DNA of 64,000 nucleotides from Lentibacillus amyloliquefaciens (GCF_001307805.1 NZ_CP013862.1:3720001-3784000); one strand, 5' to 3'. Numbered from the stretch's first letter, positions 1 to 9,004 are shown. Notes: generated by a model from the letters alone, not told the origin. Numbers and translations are program-made.

Positions 1-854
1 TTAAAAACATTTTCCGGAATGGCTGGATGACGGTAGCATCAGTGGGAGCAGTAACAACAACATTATTACTTGTGGCAGCATTCCTCGCATTAATGCTGAA
101 TCTGAACCATATGGCCGGGGGCCTTGAAGAAGATGTTGAAATCGAAGCGTTAATCGACGTTACCGCAAATGAAGAAGAGATAAACGAAATTGGTGCTTCG
201 ATTGAAGAAATGGATGAAGCTGAAAGTGTTCAGTTCAATTCCAACGATGAACAGCTTGATGGCTTGATTGATGATATGGGAGAGGAAGGTTCGACATGGC
301 AAATGTTTGAGCAGGACAATCCATTAAGCCATGCTTATATTGTCAAAGCCAAAACCCCATCCAATACAGATGGACTTGCCCAGCAAATCAATAATCTTGA
401 TAATGTCCAGGAAGTCAACTATGGCCGGGATGTTATACAGCAGCTGTTCCAATTTAATGAGTATGCCCGCAATATTGGACTTGTGCTAATTGCTGCATTA
501 GTCTTTACTGCCATATTCCTCATATCCAACACCATTAAACTGACAATTATGGCCCGAAGCAGGGAAATCGGGATTATGAAGCTTGTTGGCGCGACAAATG
601 GTTTTATTCGCTGGCCTTTCTTCATTGAAGGGGCGCTGCATGGCATTTTAGGTTCCATTATACCAATTGCAGCTGTGCTAGGTGGTTATCATTACTTGGT
701 GAATAATTTGAGCGGACAGATCACGTATGATTTTGTAGAGTTGTTGCCGTTCAACCCATTTGCCTGGCAGTTATCCCTGATTATTCTGTTAATCGGTACG
801 GTCATCGGTGTTTGGGGAAGCGTTATGAGCGTACGCAAGTTCTTAAAAGTATAA
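1..854 (+). CDS. ftsX: Cell division ABC-transporter permease FtsX (5' end cut off)
   Basis: FtsX is the membrane partner of FtsE; the pair activates peptidoglycan hydrolases at the cell wall from outside the membrane. The reading frame is open from base 3, and the codons before the first ATG (27) read KNIFRNGW, a typical FtsX cytoplasmic lead-in, so the true start lies outside the window. Visible parts are a membrane segment (about residues 9-29 of the 275 shown), an acidic extracellular domain (about 35-145), and three C-terminal membrane segments with the motif SREIGIMKLVGAT between the first two. The next gene is a coiled-coil M23 hydrolase, the kind of protein FtsEX controls in Bacillus (CwlO). 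Identity is confident; only the start is missing. Confidence 0.93.
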   Translation, partial: KNIFRNGWMTVASVGAVTTTLLLVAAFLALMLNLNHMAGGLEEDVEIEALIDVTANEEEINEIGASIEEMDEAESVQFNSNDEQLDGLIDDMGEEGSTWQMFEQDNPLSHAYIVKAKTPSNTDGLAQQINNLDNVQEVNYGRDVIQQLFQFNEYARNIGLVLIAALVFTAIFLISNTIKLTIMARSREIGIMKLVGATNGFIRWPFFIEGALHGILGSIIPIAAVLGGYHYLVNNLSGQITYDFVELLPFNPFAWQLSLIILLIGTVIGVWGSVMSVRKFLKV

Positions 855-1076
855 AATATTGCGGACAATTGATTAAAATAAGGAATGCTAAATCTGCGGG
901 GCACTAAAAGCAGCTAATAATCAGCAAAATGAATGGATGATTGTTTTTTAGTACCCTGCAATTTAGGGTGTCTGACGGTTTAATCAAAGCACAAATACAA
1001 CTGAATTTATAAATTTAAACAGCAATTGACAAACTTTAAATTAAACATTAGATCCAGCAGAGAGGGGAAAAACGAG

Positions 1077-2492
1077 ATGAGAAAATATATTTCTAGCTTA
1101 CTGGCGGCCCTCATGGTTTTCAGTATGGGACTTGCAAATATAGAGAAAGTGTCGGCAGAGAGTACGGATGACCTTGAACAGGAAATAGATAATAAAAAAG
1201 AAGAACAGAAAGAAATAGAACAGGATAAATCTGATATTCAAAGTGATAAACAGGAGACAGAAGAAAAGATTGATAAAAATCAGGAAGAACAAGGCAATGT
1301 CAACAGCGAGATTAATACAATCGATAATGACTTAGCTGACACACGTGAAAAAATAGCAACAAAAGAAAATGAAATTGCCGATACAAACGAACAGCTTGAT
1401 TCGTTAAGCAACCAGATTGATGAGCTGAATGGACAGATTGATCAACTGAAAGAAGAGATTGAAGAACTTAAACAGCGTATCAAAGAACGTGAGAAACTGT
1501 TAAAAGACCGCCTGCGTGCTATTCAATCAAACGGCGGCAGCATGAAATACATAGAAGTTATTTTTGGAGCTAAAAGCTTTGGCGATTTAATCAGCAGATC
1601 TTCTGCCGTTAATACGATTATGGATTCGGATAAAGACATTATGGAAACACATAAGCGTGAAAAACAAGCGGTTGAAGATAAGCAGGCTGAGGTAAAAGCT
1701 AAGAAAAAAGATATCGAAGAAAAGAAAGCTGATGTTGAGGAAAAGAAAGCATCATTGCAAAGCCAAAAAGACGAGCTTGAATCATTGAAATCAGAACTGG
1801 ATAATCAAATGGCAGAGAAAGAAAGCTTGCTGAGTGACCTTGAAAGTAAAGAAGGCGAACTTCAGGATTATAAAGTAAGCTTGGAGGAAGAACAGGCAGT
1901 GCTGCGTCAGCAGGAAGCAGCAAACCAAAAAGCAATCGAAGCAGCTAAACAGGAGAAAGAAAAGTTAGAGCAGCTTGCAAAAGAAAAAGAACGTGAGAAG
2001 CAGGCCAATCAAACTGCAAGCGCCAGCTCCGGCGGCTCAAGTCAAACAGACAGTTCAAATAACAATTCAGATTCAACCGGTTCAACAGCCAGCACAGGCA
2101 ATGGCACGTTCAGTCAGCCGATTTCTGCACCGATAACATCAGGATATAAACAGCGTGGGGGTTCATTCCACCATGGAATCGACTATGGTGTATCAATCGG
2201 AACACCGGTTGGATCAGCTGCAGCAGGGTCTGTAAGCTATGCCGGCACCATGAGCGGGTATGGAAATGTCGTCTTAGTGCGTCATTACATTAATGGCAGT
2301 TATTATACGACATTATATGCGCACTTAAATAGTATCTCTGTGTCAGTCGGGCAATCAGTCAGCAGAGGCCAGAGCGTTGGCGCAAGCGGTAATACAGGGC
2401 GTTCGACAGGACCGCATCTTCACTTTGAATTACATCAAGGCAACTGGAACAACGCAAAAAGCAACTCAGTTAATCCATTGAGTTATCTTTAA
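1077..2492 (+). CDS. Secreted coiled-coil M23 peptidoglycan hydrolase or hydrolase activator
   Basis: A 471-residue exported protein that probably cuts peptidoglycan or activates a hydrolase under FtsEX control. The ATG at 1077 is chosen because AGAGGGG at 1061-1067 is correctly spaced; an upstream TTG at 1026 (part of a TTGACA box) has no such site. A signal peptide (about residues 1-27, ending VSA) is followed by a long Glu/Lys/Gln-rich coiled coil (about 30-310), a low-complexity Ser/Thr/Gly/Asn linker, and a C-terminal M23 LytM domain with the zinc motifs HHGIDYG and HLHFELH. The architecture resembles EnvC and M23 proteins of Bacillaceae. B. subtilis CwlO has a similar coiled coil but an NlpC/P60 domain, so this is likely a functional analogue, which is inference. 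The 222 bases from ftsX show no clear terminator. Confidence 0.88.
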   Translation: MRKYISSLLAALMVFSMGLANIEKVSAESTDDLEQEIDNKKEEQKEIEQDKSDIQSDKQETEEKIDKNQEEQGNVNSEINTIDNDLADTREKIATKENEIADTNEQLDSLSNQIDELNGQIDQLKEEIEELKQRIKEREKLLKDRLRAIQSNGGSMKYIEVIFGAKSFGDLISRSSAVNTIMDSDKDIMETHKREKQAVEDKQAEVKAKKKDIEEKKADVEEKKASLQSQKDELESLKSELDNQMAEKESLLSDLESKEGELQDYKVSLEEEQAVLRQQEAANQKAIEAAKQEKEKLEQLAKEKEREKQANQTASASSGGSSQTDSSNNNSDSTGSTASTGNGTFSQPISAPITSGYKQRGGSFHHGIDYGVSIGTPVGSAAAGSVSYAGTMSGYGNVVLVRHYINGSYYTTLYAHLNSISVSVGQSVSRGQSVGASGNTGRSTGPHLHFELHQGNWNNAKSNSVNPLSYL

Positions 2493-2542
2493 TTAAAATC
2501 AGGCGAATGGCATTGCATTTTGGCAGCATAAACTATATTATT

Positions 2543-2576
2543 AAAGGCATCGCACATTACGGTGTGATGCCTTTTT
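2543..2576 (+). terminator. Rho-independent terminator after the M23 gene
   Basis: GGCATCGCAC pairs with GTGTGATGCC (allowing wobble) around a short loop and is followed by a T-run. It separates the hydrolase gene from ctpB. Confidence 0.85.
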
Positions 2577-2650
2577 CTAGATGTAGAGGGCAAGTAAGTG
2601 CATAATAGGGATAAACCGCCGAGTAAATCTATATCAGTAGGGGTGAAAAA

Positions 2651-4102
2651 ATGACATTAAAAAAGCAACACCTGGTACTTTTGCTGATAGCTGCAGTGCT
2701 GTTGGGATTTGCAGGTGCTTTTCTTGGCATGAACTTGGCACAGCCTGACCGGGATTCGGCCGAGGAGACATCCACAACTGCAACTGATGAGAATGCGAGC
2801 GAACCACCGGCTAATATGCAGAAGGTGGCCGAGACATACAATTTAATTAAGAGTAATTATTTGGAAGATGTAGAAGACAAGCAGTTAATCGAAGGTGCTA
2901 TTAAGGGGATGGTATCTTCATTGGATGACCCTTACAGCTCCTATATGGACGTTGAATCAATGGAACAATTTAATCAATCGATCGAATCCTCATTTCAAGG
3001 GATTGGTGCTGAAGTCAGCATGGTGAATGACAAAGTGACCATTGTATCACCCATTAAAGATTCGCCTGCAGAAGAAGCTGGTCTTAGACCGAATGACCAG
3101 ATTTTAAGTGTTGATGGCGAAAGTGTCGCAGGATTGAATTTAAATGAAGCCGTCGAAAAAATCCGTGGTGAAAAAGGAACTGAAGTCGTGCTGGAAGTTC
3201 AGCGCTCAGGCGTCTCAGAGCCCTTCGATGTTACAATAGTACGTGATGACATACCTGTGGAAACAGTTTACTCTGAGACCAAGACAATCGATGGGAAGAA
3301 AACAGGTGTCATTGAAATAGCTTCTTTTGCTGAAAATACGGGCCAGCATTTCACAGAGCAGTTGAAATCACTGGAAGAGGAAAACATTGAAGGTCTCGTC
3401 ATTGATGTCAGAGGAAATCCCGGCGGTGTTCTGTCAGCAGTCGAGGAAGTATTGAAGAACTTCATACCGAATGATAAACCTTATGTTCAGATCGAAAACC
3501 CAAATGGCGAAACTGATAAATCCTACTCAGAGCTGGAAGAGAAAAAACCTTATCCGATCAGTGTACTTATTGATGAAGGCAGTGCTTCCGCTTCAGAAAT
3601 TCTGGCAGTTGCCATGAAAGAAACCGGGTATGATGTCGTTGGCAAGAACAGTTTTGGAAAAGGGACTGTCCAACGAGCCGTTCCAGTCGGAGAAGACGGC
3701 AGCAGAGTGAAGTTAACCGTCTTTAAATGGCTTTCACCTGATGGCACCTGGATTCATGAAGAAGGTGTGAAACCGACTGTCGAAGTGGAGCAGCCGGAGC
3801 ATTATTATACAAACCCGGTGCAGGTTGATGAAACGATCACATTCGATGAAACCGGCGACAATGTTAAGAATATACAAGTTATGTTGAATGGCTTAGGTTA
3901 TGAACCCGGGCGAACAGATGGCTATTTCGGAGAAGCTACTGTAACGGCTGTTGAGAATTTCCAGGAAGAGCATGATTTGGAAGTGACCGGCGAAGTGGAC
4001 GAAGAAACAGCCGGGTTGATTGAAACTCAGGTTGTTGACCGTGTTCGTAATGGTCAAGATGATCGGCAGATGGAAGAGGCTTTAAACAGTTTATATGAGT
4101 AA
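2651..4102 (+). CDS. ctpB: C-terminal processing serine protease CtpB (S41)
   Basis: A 483-residue membrane-anchored tail-specific protease; in B. subtilis CtpB acts outside the cell membrane and cleaves SpoIVFA during sporulation signalling. The sequence shows an N-terminal membrane anchor (about 7-27), a PDZ domain (about 105-185), and an S41 protease domain with GSASASE (likely nucleophile Ser313) and FGKGTVQ (Lys337, Gln341). A C-terminal peptidoglycan-binding domain (about 400-460) contains LGYEPGRTDGYFG. The site GTAGGGGTG precedes the ATG. The neighbour minJ matches the B. subtilis ctpB-minJ vicinity. The gene appears intact. Confidence 0.94.
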   Translation: MTLKKQHLVLLLIAAVLLGFAGAFLGMNLAQPDRDSAEETSTTATDENASEPPANMQKVAETYNLIKSNYLEDVEDKQLIEGAIKGMVSSLDDPYSSYMDVESMEQFNQSIESSFQGIGAEVSMVNDKVTIVSPIKDSPAEEAGLRPNDQILSVDGESVAGLNLNEAVEKIRGEKGTEVVLEVQRSGVSEPFDVTIVRDDIPVETVYSETKTIDGKKTGVIEIASFAENTGQHFTEQLKSLEEENIEGLVIDVRGNPGGVLSAVEEVLKNFIPNDKPYVQIENPNGETDKSYSELEEKKPYPISVLIDEGSASASEILAVAMKETGYDVVGKNSFGKGTVQRAVPVGEDGSRVKLTVFKWLSPDGTWIHEEGVKPTVEVEQPEHYYTNPVQVDETITFDETGDNVKNIQVMLNGLGYEPGRTDGYFGEATVTAVENFQEEHDLEVTGEVDEETAGLIETQVVDRVRNGQDDRQMEEALNSLYE

Positions 4103-4124
4103 GAAGTTCCTTTTGGTTAGGGGG

Positions 4125-4207
4125 ACCAGTTGCCCTTAAATGCCTGATTCTGCTCAACTTACATTCAGCGGAATAAAAATCAATTCCGCTGAATGAAGTT
4201 TCGCTTA
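4125..4207 (+). repeat. Two-hairpin dispersed repeat, copy 1 (short form)
   Basis: Contains the family's conserved stretch (TTAAATGCCTGATTCTGCTC) and a 13-bp perfect hairpin, CATTCAGCGGAAT (4162-4174) against ATTCCGCTGAATG (4183-4195), followed by GAAGTTTCGCTTA. The first hairpin seen in copies at 8431, 39677 and 44469 is largely missing. It lies between ctpB and minJ. Confidence 0.75.
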
Positions 4208-4276
4208 ATAATTTGCAGGAACTATTTCAACGCATATCGAATAATAAAAGAGAAGATATGACAGAGGGTGATCATA

Positions 4277-5461
4277 ATGGCACAATCCTGGCTTATAGAA
4301 CTGGGAAATGGGGTAGGTCGTTTCTTTTTGAACCCGCTTTTATATTGGACAATCATTTTATCAATTCTGATTGGCTATAAGCGCATAAAAGCAGAACGGC
4401 AACAATTTGGTCTGAAGATTTTTGACGTCTTTTCAGAGTGGAAAAACACGTGGCTGATTTCACTTATATTTGGTTTTGTATTATCCATTTTAGCTATTGG
4501 AGCAGGTTTCGTCTTTTCGTATGAAACCATCCTGCTCTTGTCCGGCGTGACGCTCCTGCTCAGTTTGACCCTTCGTCTGTCATTACTTTCACCGGTCTAC
4601 ACGATCGGAGCAGCTTATTTTTTATTGCTTCTTTCACCTTTTGTATTGGACTATCAATCGATTATTGATCCTGATTTATTTGAAATGCCTAACTTTACCG
4701 CACTCAGTATATTGACAGCTGTGCTATTGTCAGCAGAGGCATTTTTATTAAAGCGGCAAGGCAGAAACGATACATTTCCGAAAATGAAAGCCGGTCGCCG
4801 CGGTACATGGATCGGAACGCACCACCTCAGGAAAATGACGCTCATTCCGTTCTTTGTTCTGATTCCAAGCGGATCGATTTCGTCATTTGCATCGTACTGG
4901 CCGTATTTTTCAATCGGCGGTGAAACATTCAGTCTTGTCCTTGTCCCTTTTCTAATTGGTTTCAATCATCTTGTGCAGGGGCAATTACCCGAGAAGGCCG
5001 CTGCTCGTCTTTCGGCATCGCTTCATGTTCTAAGCTTGGTGATTCTGGTCTTGGCGCTGGGAAGCATCTATATTGGCTGGCTGTCATTGGCTGCTGCAGT
5101 TGCAGGCATTATCGGACGAGAATATTTCAGCTATCGACATCGCATCAAAGACCGTGAAAAAACACCATTTTTCAATCAGGATGACCACGGCATTAAGATA
5201 TTAGCGGTCATACCAGGCTCTGCAGCAGATCGCTTGGGGATAGCAGCCGGTGAGACGATTACGAAAGTCAACGGTAAAAAAATCGCTGATATGGATGAGT
5301 TTTACTATGCGTTACAGAATAGCGGCGCTTTCTTTAAGTTGAAAGTGCTTGGAGATAACGGGGAAGCTCGTTTTATACAAAACGCCCTTTATGAAGAAGA
5401 TCATCACGAATTAGGCATTATTACGACGTTTAATCGCCATCGGGAAAACAAATACGCATAA
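4277..5461 (+). CDS. minJ: PDZ-domain polytopic membrane protein MinJ
   Basis: MinJ links the polar protein DivIVA to the MinCD division inhibitor in Bacillus. The 394-residue product has about eight predicted membrane segments (roughly residues 10-285) and a C-terminal cytoplasmic PDZ domain (about 300-380; ILAVIPGSAADRLGI and ITKVNGKKI). The ATG at 4277 is preferred over an in-frame GTG at 4268 because AGAGGGTGAT lies just upstream of the ATG and overlaps the GTG. The identity rests on topology plus PDZ position and on the ctpB neighbour. A strong terminator follows. Confidence 0.82.
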   Translation: MAQSWLIELGNGVGRFFLNPLLYWTIILSILIGYKRIKAERQQFGLKIFDVFSEWKNTWLISLIFGFVLSILAIGAGFVFSYETILLLSGVTLLLSLTLRLSLLSPVYTIGAAYFLLLLSPFVLDYQSIIDPDLFEMPNFTALSILTAVLLSAEAFLLKRQGRNDTFPKMKAGRRGTWIGTHHLRKMTLIPFFVLIPSGSISSFASYWPYFSIGGETFSLVLVPFLIGFNHLVQGQLPEKAAARLSASLHVLSLVILVLALGSIYIGWLSLAAAVAGIIGREYFSYRHRIKDREKTPFFNQDDHGIKILAVIPGSAADRLGIAAGETITKVNGKKIADMDEFYYALQNSGAFFKLKVLGDNGEARFIQNALYEEDHHELGIITTFNRHRENKYA

Positions 5462-5472
5462 TCATTTATGTT

Positions 5473-5512
5473 GAAAAGCAGCAGGGTATAAATAGTGCCC
5501 TGCTGCTTTTTA
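5473..5512 (+). terminator. Terminator after minJ
   Basis: AAAAGCAGCAGGG pairs with CCCTGCTGCTTTT around a loop of about 10 bases, then T residues. Confidence 0.85.
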
Positions 5513-5534
5513 CTGTTTCCATAGTTTTGCTATA

Positions 5535-5722
5535 AGAGGTTGTTCAAAAAGTCCGGTAACAATGACACGTCGGTGTTTCTAATTTGGCTTGTTTCTCCGC
5601 TCCTTGGAAAAGAAAACCGCTCTTTCTCCTGCGATGTGAATTCGGAGAAGCTTTTCTGTGCTCGAAACTGCGCCGCCTCGAACTTCTTGGTCGTTGTTAT
5701 CCTCTTCTTTTTGAACACTTAC
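5535..5722. repeat. MITE-like element with perfect terminal inverted repeats
   Basis: About 188 bp bounded by TGTTCAAAAAG (5541-5551) and its perfect complement CTTTTTGAACA (5707-5717). Short open frames on both strands resemble no protein. Non-coding elements of this type, whose ends begin GAGGTTGTTCAAAAAG, are familiar as intergenic repeats in Bacillaceae genomes. Mobilisation by a transposase in trans is inference. No target duplication is evident. Confidence 0.6.
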
Positions 5723-5816
5723 TTTAAGTCTTTTTGGATTAAAATACCTTCAATATTATTTGGCTGATTAAAGCAAGCTAATGAACACATACCAGTTAAT
5801 GAAAAGGATAAACGCT

Positions 5817-6362
5817 ATGAAAAATTATTTGCTGGCGCTATGGAACACGCTTGATCCTATTTACTACAATTTTACCAGACTTCATCATATAGCGGATCGT
5901 GACCGGAATAAAACGATTTTCCGTGTCAGATTAACAAAATACAAAGGCTCGCTTGTGGTACTTGAAGATGGTACAACGATTCGGAAGAACGATGTGCTGT
6001 TGAAAATCCATTTGCATAATGTTCGTATGATTTGTGAGCTTAAGAATTGCAAAAGCCAGGTTCAGCGTGCTTTGGTGTTATATCATATGGTGCGGAATGA
6101 TTTGCAACATCTTTCAAGCTACATTGAAGGTCACCCCAGAAGCCATGACATAAAAGCTGTGATCGGGATTACGATGTTAGACAAGGGAACACGCCGGCTG
6201 GGATTTGAAGCTTTTGCCATTAAAAACCTATGCTACCGGCTGTTCAAACAATTCACGTGCGTGTTTATTAATTTTATTGCAGGCCGGGCTGACCGAAACC
6301 CGCCTTGCTACCTGTTCATGTCAACGAACCGGCTGCTGAATCACTCGGAACGAATGAATTAA
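5817..6362 (+). CDS. YkoP-like protein of unknown function
   Basis: A 181-residue protein resembling B. subtilis YkoP, which is uncharacterised. The ATG at 5817 is chosen because AAAGGA (5803-5808) lies 8 bases upstream; the ATG at 5781 has no ribosome site. There is no signal peptide. The N-terminal part (about 25-70) is predicted beta-rich and basic; the rest is helical with basic patches. It converges on the metallophosphoesterase gene and the two stop codons overlap. In B. subtilis ykoN, ykoP and ykoQ are also neighbours, which supports the call. Function is unknown; a role in cell-surface glycolipid or polymer metabolism is a guess from context. Confidence 0.7.
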   Translation: MKNYLLALWNTLDPIYYNFTRLHHIADRDRNKTIFRVRLTKYKGSLVVLEDGTTIRKNDVLLKIHLHNVRMICELKNCKSQVQRALVLYHMVRNDLQHLSSYIEGHPRSHDIKAVIGITMLDKGTRRLGFEAFAIKNLCYRLFKQFTCVFINFIAGRADRNPPCYLFMSTNRLLNHSERMN

Positions 6363-7192
6363 ACATGTGCGGCTTGGCTGAATGGAATCTGATGGAACGT
6401 TATCTCCGGCCTTGAGCCAATTCGTACATTGAGTCCGGTCTGTCCGAGACCTTCACTGATATAAAAAGGTGATTTATTGTGCATGTGCAAGCCTTTTATG
6501 ACGTTCTGTTTTGCGAGTTTGCCCATTTTAACAAGATGGTATGCCTTAGGGTAGCAAATCTGGCCGCCATGAAAATGCCCTGCCATTAAGTAGTCAAAAT
6601 GATAACCTTGCATATCAAGCACGATGTTCGGATCATGCGTCAGAACGATATTTGTTCCCGTGTTCACATGCTGATAGGCCAAAGGCAGGTTGCTGTGGTT
6701 AGTACTGTAGTCATCAATCCCGATTATATTGACCACATGGCCATTAATTGAAAAGCTTTCACTGCCATTTCGCAACACATGAATATTGTTTTTCTCCAAT
6801 AAGGTGATGAGCTCCATTAAGTCCTGGTCTTTCAGAACATAATCGTGATTGCCCAGGACTGCGTAAATACCGCAAGCAGGTTTCATATCACGTAATACCT
6901 TTAAATAGGGCAGTAATTTAGGAATGCTGCGTTTCCGGTCAAGAAAATCGCCGGTTAGTGCAATCATATCAACTGATTCATTCTTTAGATTATCGGCAAG
7001 CTGGCTAGGTGTGAGTGAAATATTCTCCAAATGTAAATCAGACAAATGGAGGATCGATAATGCCGGAAGCTGTTCAACAGATCCAGGCACTGCATTGATT
7101 TTATTAATCTGTATATCATGCGTGTTTTTGTATGCTTTGTATAGGAAATAGACGATACACACTGTTATGAATATCGTGATGGCATATATCAT
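6359..7192 (-). CDS. Membrane-anchored calcineurin-like metallophosphoesterase (YkoQ-like)
   Basis: A 277-residue enzyme with one N-terminal membrane anchor (about 3-20) and a complete dinuclear-metal phosphoesterase domain: DLHL, GDFLDR, GNHD, THDP and GHFHGGQ appear in the expected order. The ATG read at 7192 has GGAGAGGA 8 bases upstream on the minus strand; an in-frame TTG at 7210 would bury that site. Related proteins include YkoQ and UDP-diacylglucosamine hydrolase-like or YaeI-like enzymes; the substrate is unknown. It is divergent from the glycosyltransferase and convergent with the YkoP-like gene. Confidence 0.85.
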   Translation of the reverse strand: MIYAITIFITVCIVYFLYKAYKNTHDIQINKINAVPGSVEQLPALSILHLSDLHLENISLTPSQLADNLKNESVDMIALTGDFLDRKRSIPKLLPYLKVLRDMKPACGIYAVLGNHDYVLKDQDLMELITLLEKNNIHVLRNGSESFSINGHVVNIIGIDDYSTNHSNLPLAYQHVNTGTNIVLTHDPNIVLDMQGYHFDYLMAGHFHGGQICYPKAYHLVKMGKLAKQNVIKGLHMHNKSPFYISEGLGQTGLNVRIGSRPEITFHQIPFSQAAHV

Positions 7193-7215
7193 TTTATGAC
7201 TCCTCTCCAATCAAA

Positions 7216-7224
7216 ATTATAGCA
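7216..7224 (-). promoter_or_regulatory. Extended -10 promoter for the metallophosphoesterase gene
   Basis: Reading the minus strand gives TGCTATAAT, a perfect extended -10 element, only about 8 bases from the ribosome site at 7208-7201, which implies a very short leader. Confidence 0.5.
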
Positions 7225-7289
7225 TTTAATCAAGGTTGGAATCATTGGTAATTGAAGCCAGACAGGATGCTTTCAATGGAGGTAAAATC

Positions 7290-8393
7290 ATGGAAAAGGC
7301 ATTATTTTTGCCATTCATGCAATTACAAACCGGACATCATCATGTGGCAGATGCATTAATTGCGGAAATTAATTCTTGCCGAAATGATATTGTCTGTGAC
7401 AAAGTGGATATTTTGTCATACAGCTATGGCAGAATGGAAAAAGTTATTTCTGCTGCTTATTTAAACTGGATTAAATATTTCCCGGATGTCTATGATAGGC
7501 TGTACAGGTTTACTGCTTATAAAAAAGAACCATTTCATAACCGCCGATATCTTTATGAAGCAATGTTCATGTATTTTTTTAAACGGCTGACGAACCGGAA
7601 TGATGTCCGAATTTTATTTTGTACGCATGCCCTTCCATCAAACATAGCGAGTGTCTTAAAACTGAAGAATAAATTATCGTCTGTCACGGTCAATGTTTAT
7701 ACGGACTATTTTGTTAATGATCTCTGGGGAATAGAAGGGATTGATTACCATTTAGTTCCCACATTGACGGTTAAAGATTATTTAACGGCTAAAGGTGTCA
7801 GGCCGGAGGCGATTTATGTAACAGGCATCCCTGTTGACAATGTATTTCAGAAAGCGGACAGAAGAGAACGGAACAGCGATTTAATAAAAGTGCTGGTCAC
7901 AGGCGGCAGTCTCGGGGTCGGTTCGCTAAAGAGCATGCTTCCGGCACTCAATTCCGGCAAGGTTCATTATTATATTTTGTGCGGCAAAAATGATATCTTA
8001 TATCAGGATTTGCTCCGGATAGAACAGGATTCAGTTACACCGATTCCGTATATCACCAGAAAAGCTGAAATGAATAAGTTGTACAATCAGGTTGATGCGG
8101 TGCTGACAAAGCCTGGAGGGGTGACCATCAGCGAGTGCCTTTTGAAACGAAAGCCGATTTTTTTATATAATCCGCTCCCCGGACAGGAACGAATAAATGC
8201 CGAGCAGATGAAACTGCAGGGAACAGCAATTCCGGTCGATAAGGATAATAACTTGGAAGAACAGTTATTGCAGTTTTTTACGGATGAAAACAGGCAAAGA
8301 GTGTATGATGACAACGTTGATGTGTATCATCGCTATCTGGACCGCAGGCCGCTGTCAGACCTTTTGCAAGAAATGCTTAATAAAAAACATTAG
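7290..8393 (+). CDS. MGDG-synthase/MurG-type glycosyltransferase (YkoN-like)
   Basis: A 367-residue GT-B glycosyltransferase, similar in layout to processive diacylglycerol glucosyltransferase UgtP and to B. subtilis YkoN. The N-terminal QLQTGHHHVADAL is the acceptor-side glycine/histidine motif of the MGDG synthase family, and the C-terminal nucleotide-sugar site is KPGGVTISECLLKRKPIF (about residues 271-288). GGAGGT at 7278-7283 supports the ATG at 7290 over the upstream TTG at 7236. It probably adds a sugar to a membrane lipid; donor and acceptor are not evident. A terminator overlaps its stop codon. Confidence 0.82.
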   Translation: MEKALFLPFMQLQTGHHHVADALIAEINSCRNDIVCDKVDILSYSYGRMEKVISAAYLNWIKYFPDVYDRLYRFTAYKKEPFHNRRYLYEAMFMYFFKRLTNRNDVRILFCTHALPSNIASVLKLKNKLSSVTVNVYTDYFVNDLWGIEGIDYHLVPTLTVKDYLTAKGVRPEAIYVTGIPVDNVFQKADRRERNSDLIKVLVTGGSLGVGSLKSMLPALNSGKVHYYILCGKNDILYQDLLRIEQDSVTPIPYITRKAEMNKLYNQVDAVLTKPGGVTISECLLKRKPIFLYNPLPGQERINAEQMKLQGTAIPVDKDNNLEEQLLQFFTDENRQRVYDDNVDVYHRYLDRRPLSDLLQEMLNKKH

Positions 8394-8416
8394 CGTGATT
8401 TGCCGCTAATGTTTTT
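8383..8416 (+). terminator. Terminator overlapping the glycosyltransferase stop codon
   Basis: CATTAGCG pairs with CGCTAATG and is followed by TTTTT. The TAG stop (8391-8393) lies inside the 5' arm. Confidence 0.8.
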
Positions 8417-8430
8417 CAGGTTCATCAATT

Positions 8431-8558
8431 ATCTCTCGCATGTAACGGACAGTAGGCTGCCCAGGAACGGCGGTCAACTGTCCCTAAATGTCCGATTCGT
8501 TCATCTAACAATCAGTGGGGGAAGAAAGGAAAACCCACTGATTGAAGATTCACTTTAT
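8431..8558 (+). repeat. Two-hairpin dispersed repeat, copy 2
   Basis: Full form: hairpin 1 is GGACAGT (8447-8453) with ACTGTCC (8477-8483) plus an inner GCTGCC/GGCGGT stem; then the conserved linker CTAAATGTCCGATTC; hairpin 2 is CAATCAGTGGG with CCCACTGATTG (8509-8544); then GAAGATTCACTTTAT. Its 3' edge supplies the stop codon of the minus-strand lipoprotein gene (8555-8557). Confidence 0.8.
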
Positions 8559-9004
8559 CCGTTTTCATTGTCCTCGCTTGATTCTTTATCGATCTCTGCA
8601 CTGCCGATAGCAATTTTTTTGACAGGCATTGTATGCATTGTCCGGGCTGTCACATGTGACTGAACGTGGTAGACAGCATCTGTATCAAACGTTTTTTCCA
8701 CAGTATATGCGCCATCACCGGCATTATCGGCTTCAATCATTTCACTTTCTTCTTTATTGCCATCTTCCCAGATTTCAAATTCCACTTCACTGGCATCTGA
8801 GACAGCCTCCCCGTCTTGTGTGACGGTAACTGTAAAGGTAACCTTTTCATCTTTTTCCGCTTGCTCAGCAACTTCCAGATCAGCTTCAATTGGCACTGAT
8901 GTGTCAGGTTCTGCTGAGGTATTGTTATCTGTATCCCCACTCTGGCCGCATGCGGCGAGAAAACCTGTCAGCACAATCAGGAAAATGATCGTTATTTTTC
9001 GCAT
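8555..9004 (-). CDS. YtkA/FixH-like secreted lipoprotein
   Basis: A 149-residue lipoprotein: the signal peptide ends in the lipobox LAAC (Cys19), followed by an acidic linker and a single beta-sandwich domain (about 43-135) of the YtkA/FixH-like type, with the pattern VTVTQDGEAVSDASEVEFEIW. On the minus strand AAAGGA precedes the ATG. It would be anchored on the outer face of the membrane. The YtkA family is poorly characterised; links to copper or cytochrome oxidase assembly exist for relatives, but nothing nearby supports that here. Its stop codon lies in the dispersed repeat downstream. Confidence 0.8.
   Translation of the reverse strand: MRKITIIFLIVLTGFLAACGQSGDTDNNTSAEPDTSVPIEADLEVAEQAEKDEKVTFTVTVTQDGEAVSDASEVEFEIWEDGNKEESEMIEADNAGDGAYTVEKTFDTDAVYHVQSHVTARTMHTMPVKKIAIGSAEIDKESSEDNENG

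Noticed and set aside
1026..1076. Upstream TTG start for the M23 hydrolase
   Set aside because: The extra 17 residues precede a clear signal peptide and the ribosome site sits before the ATG at 1077; the TTG is part of a -35-like TTGACA.
5540..5767. Open frames on both strands inside the MITE-like repeat
   Set aside because: They overlap on opposite strands, have no ribosome site and no protein-like pattern; the terminal inverted repeats explain the block.
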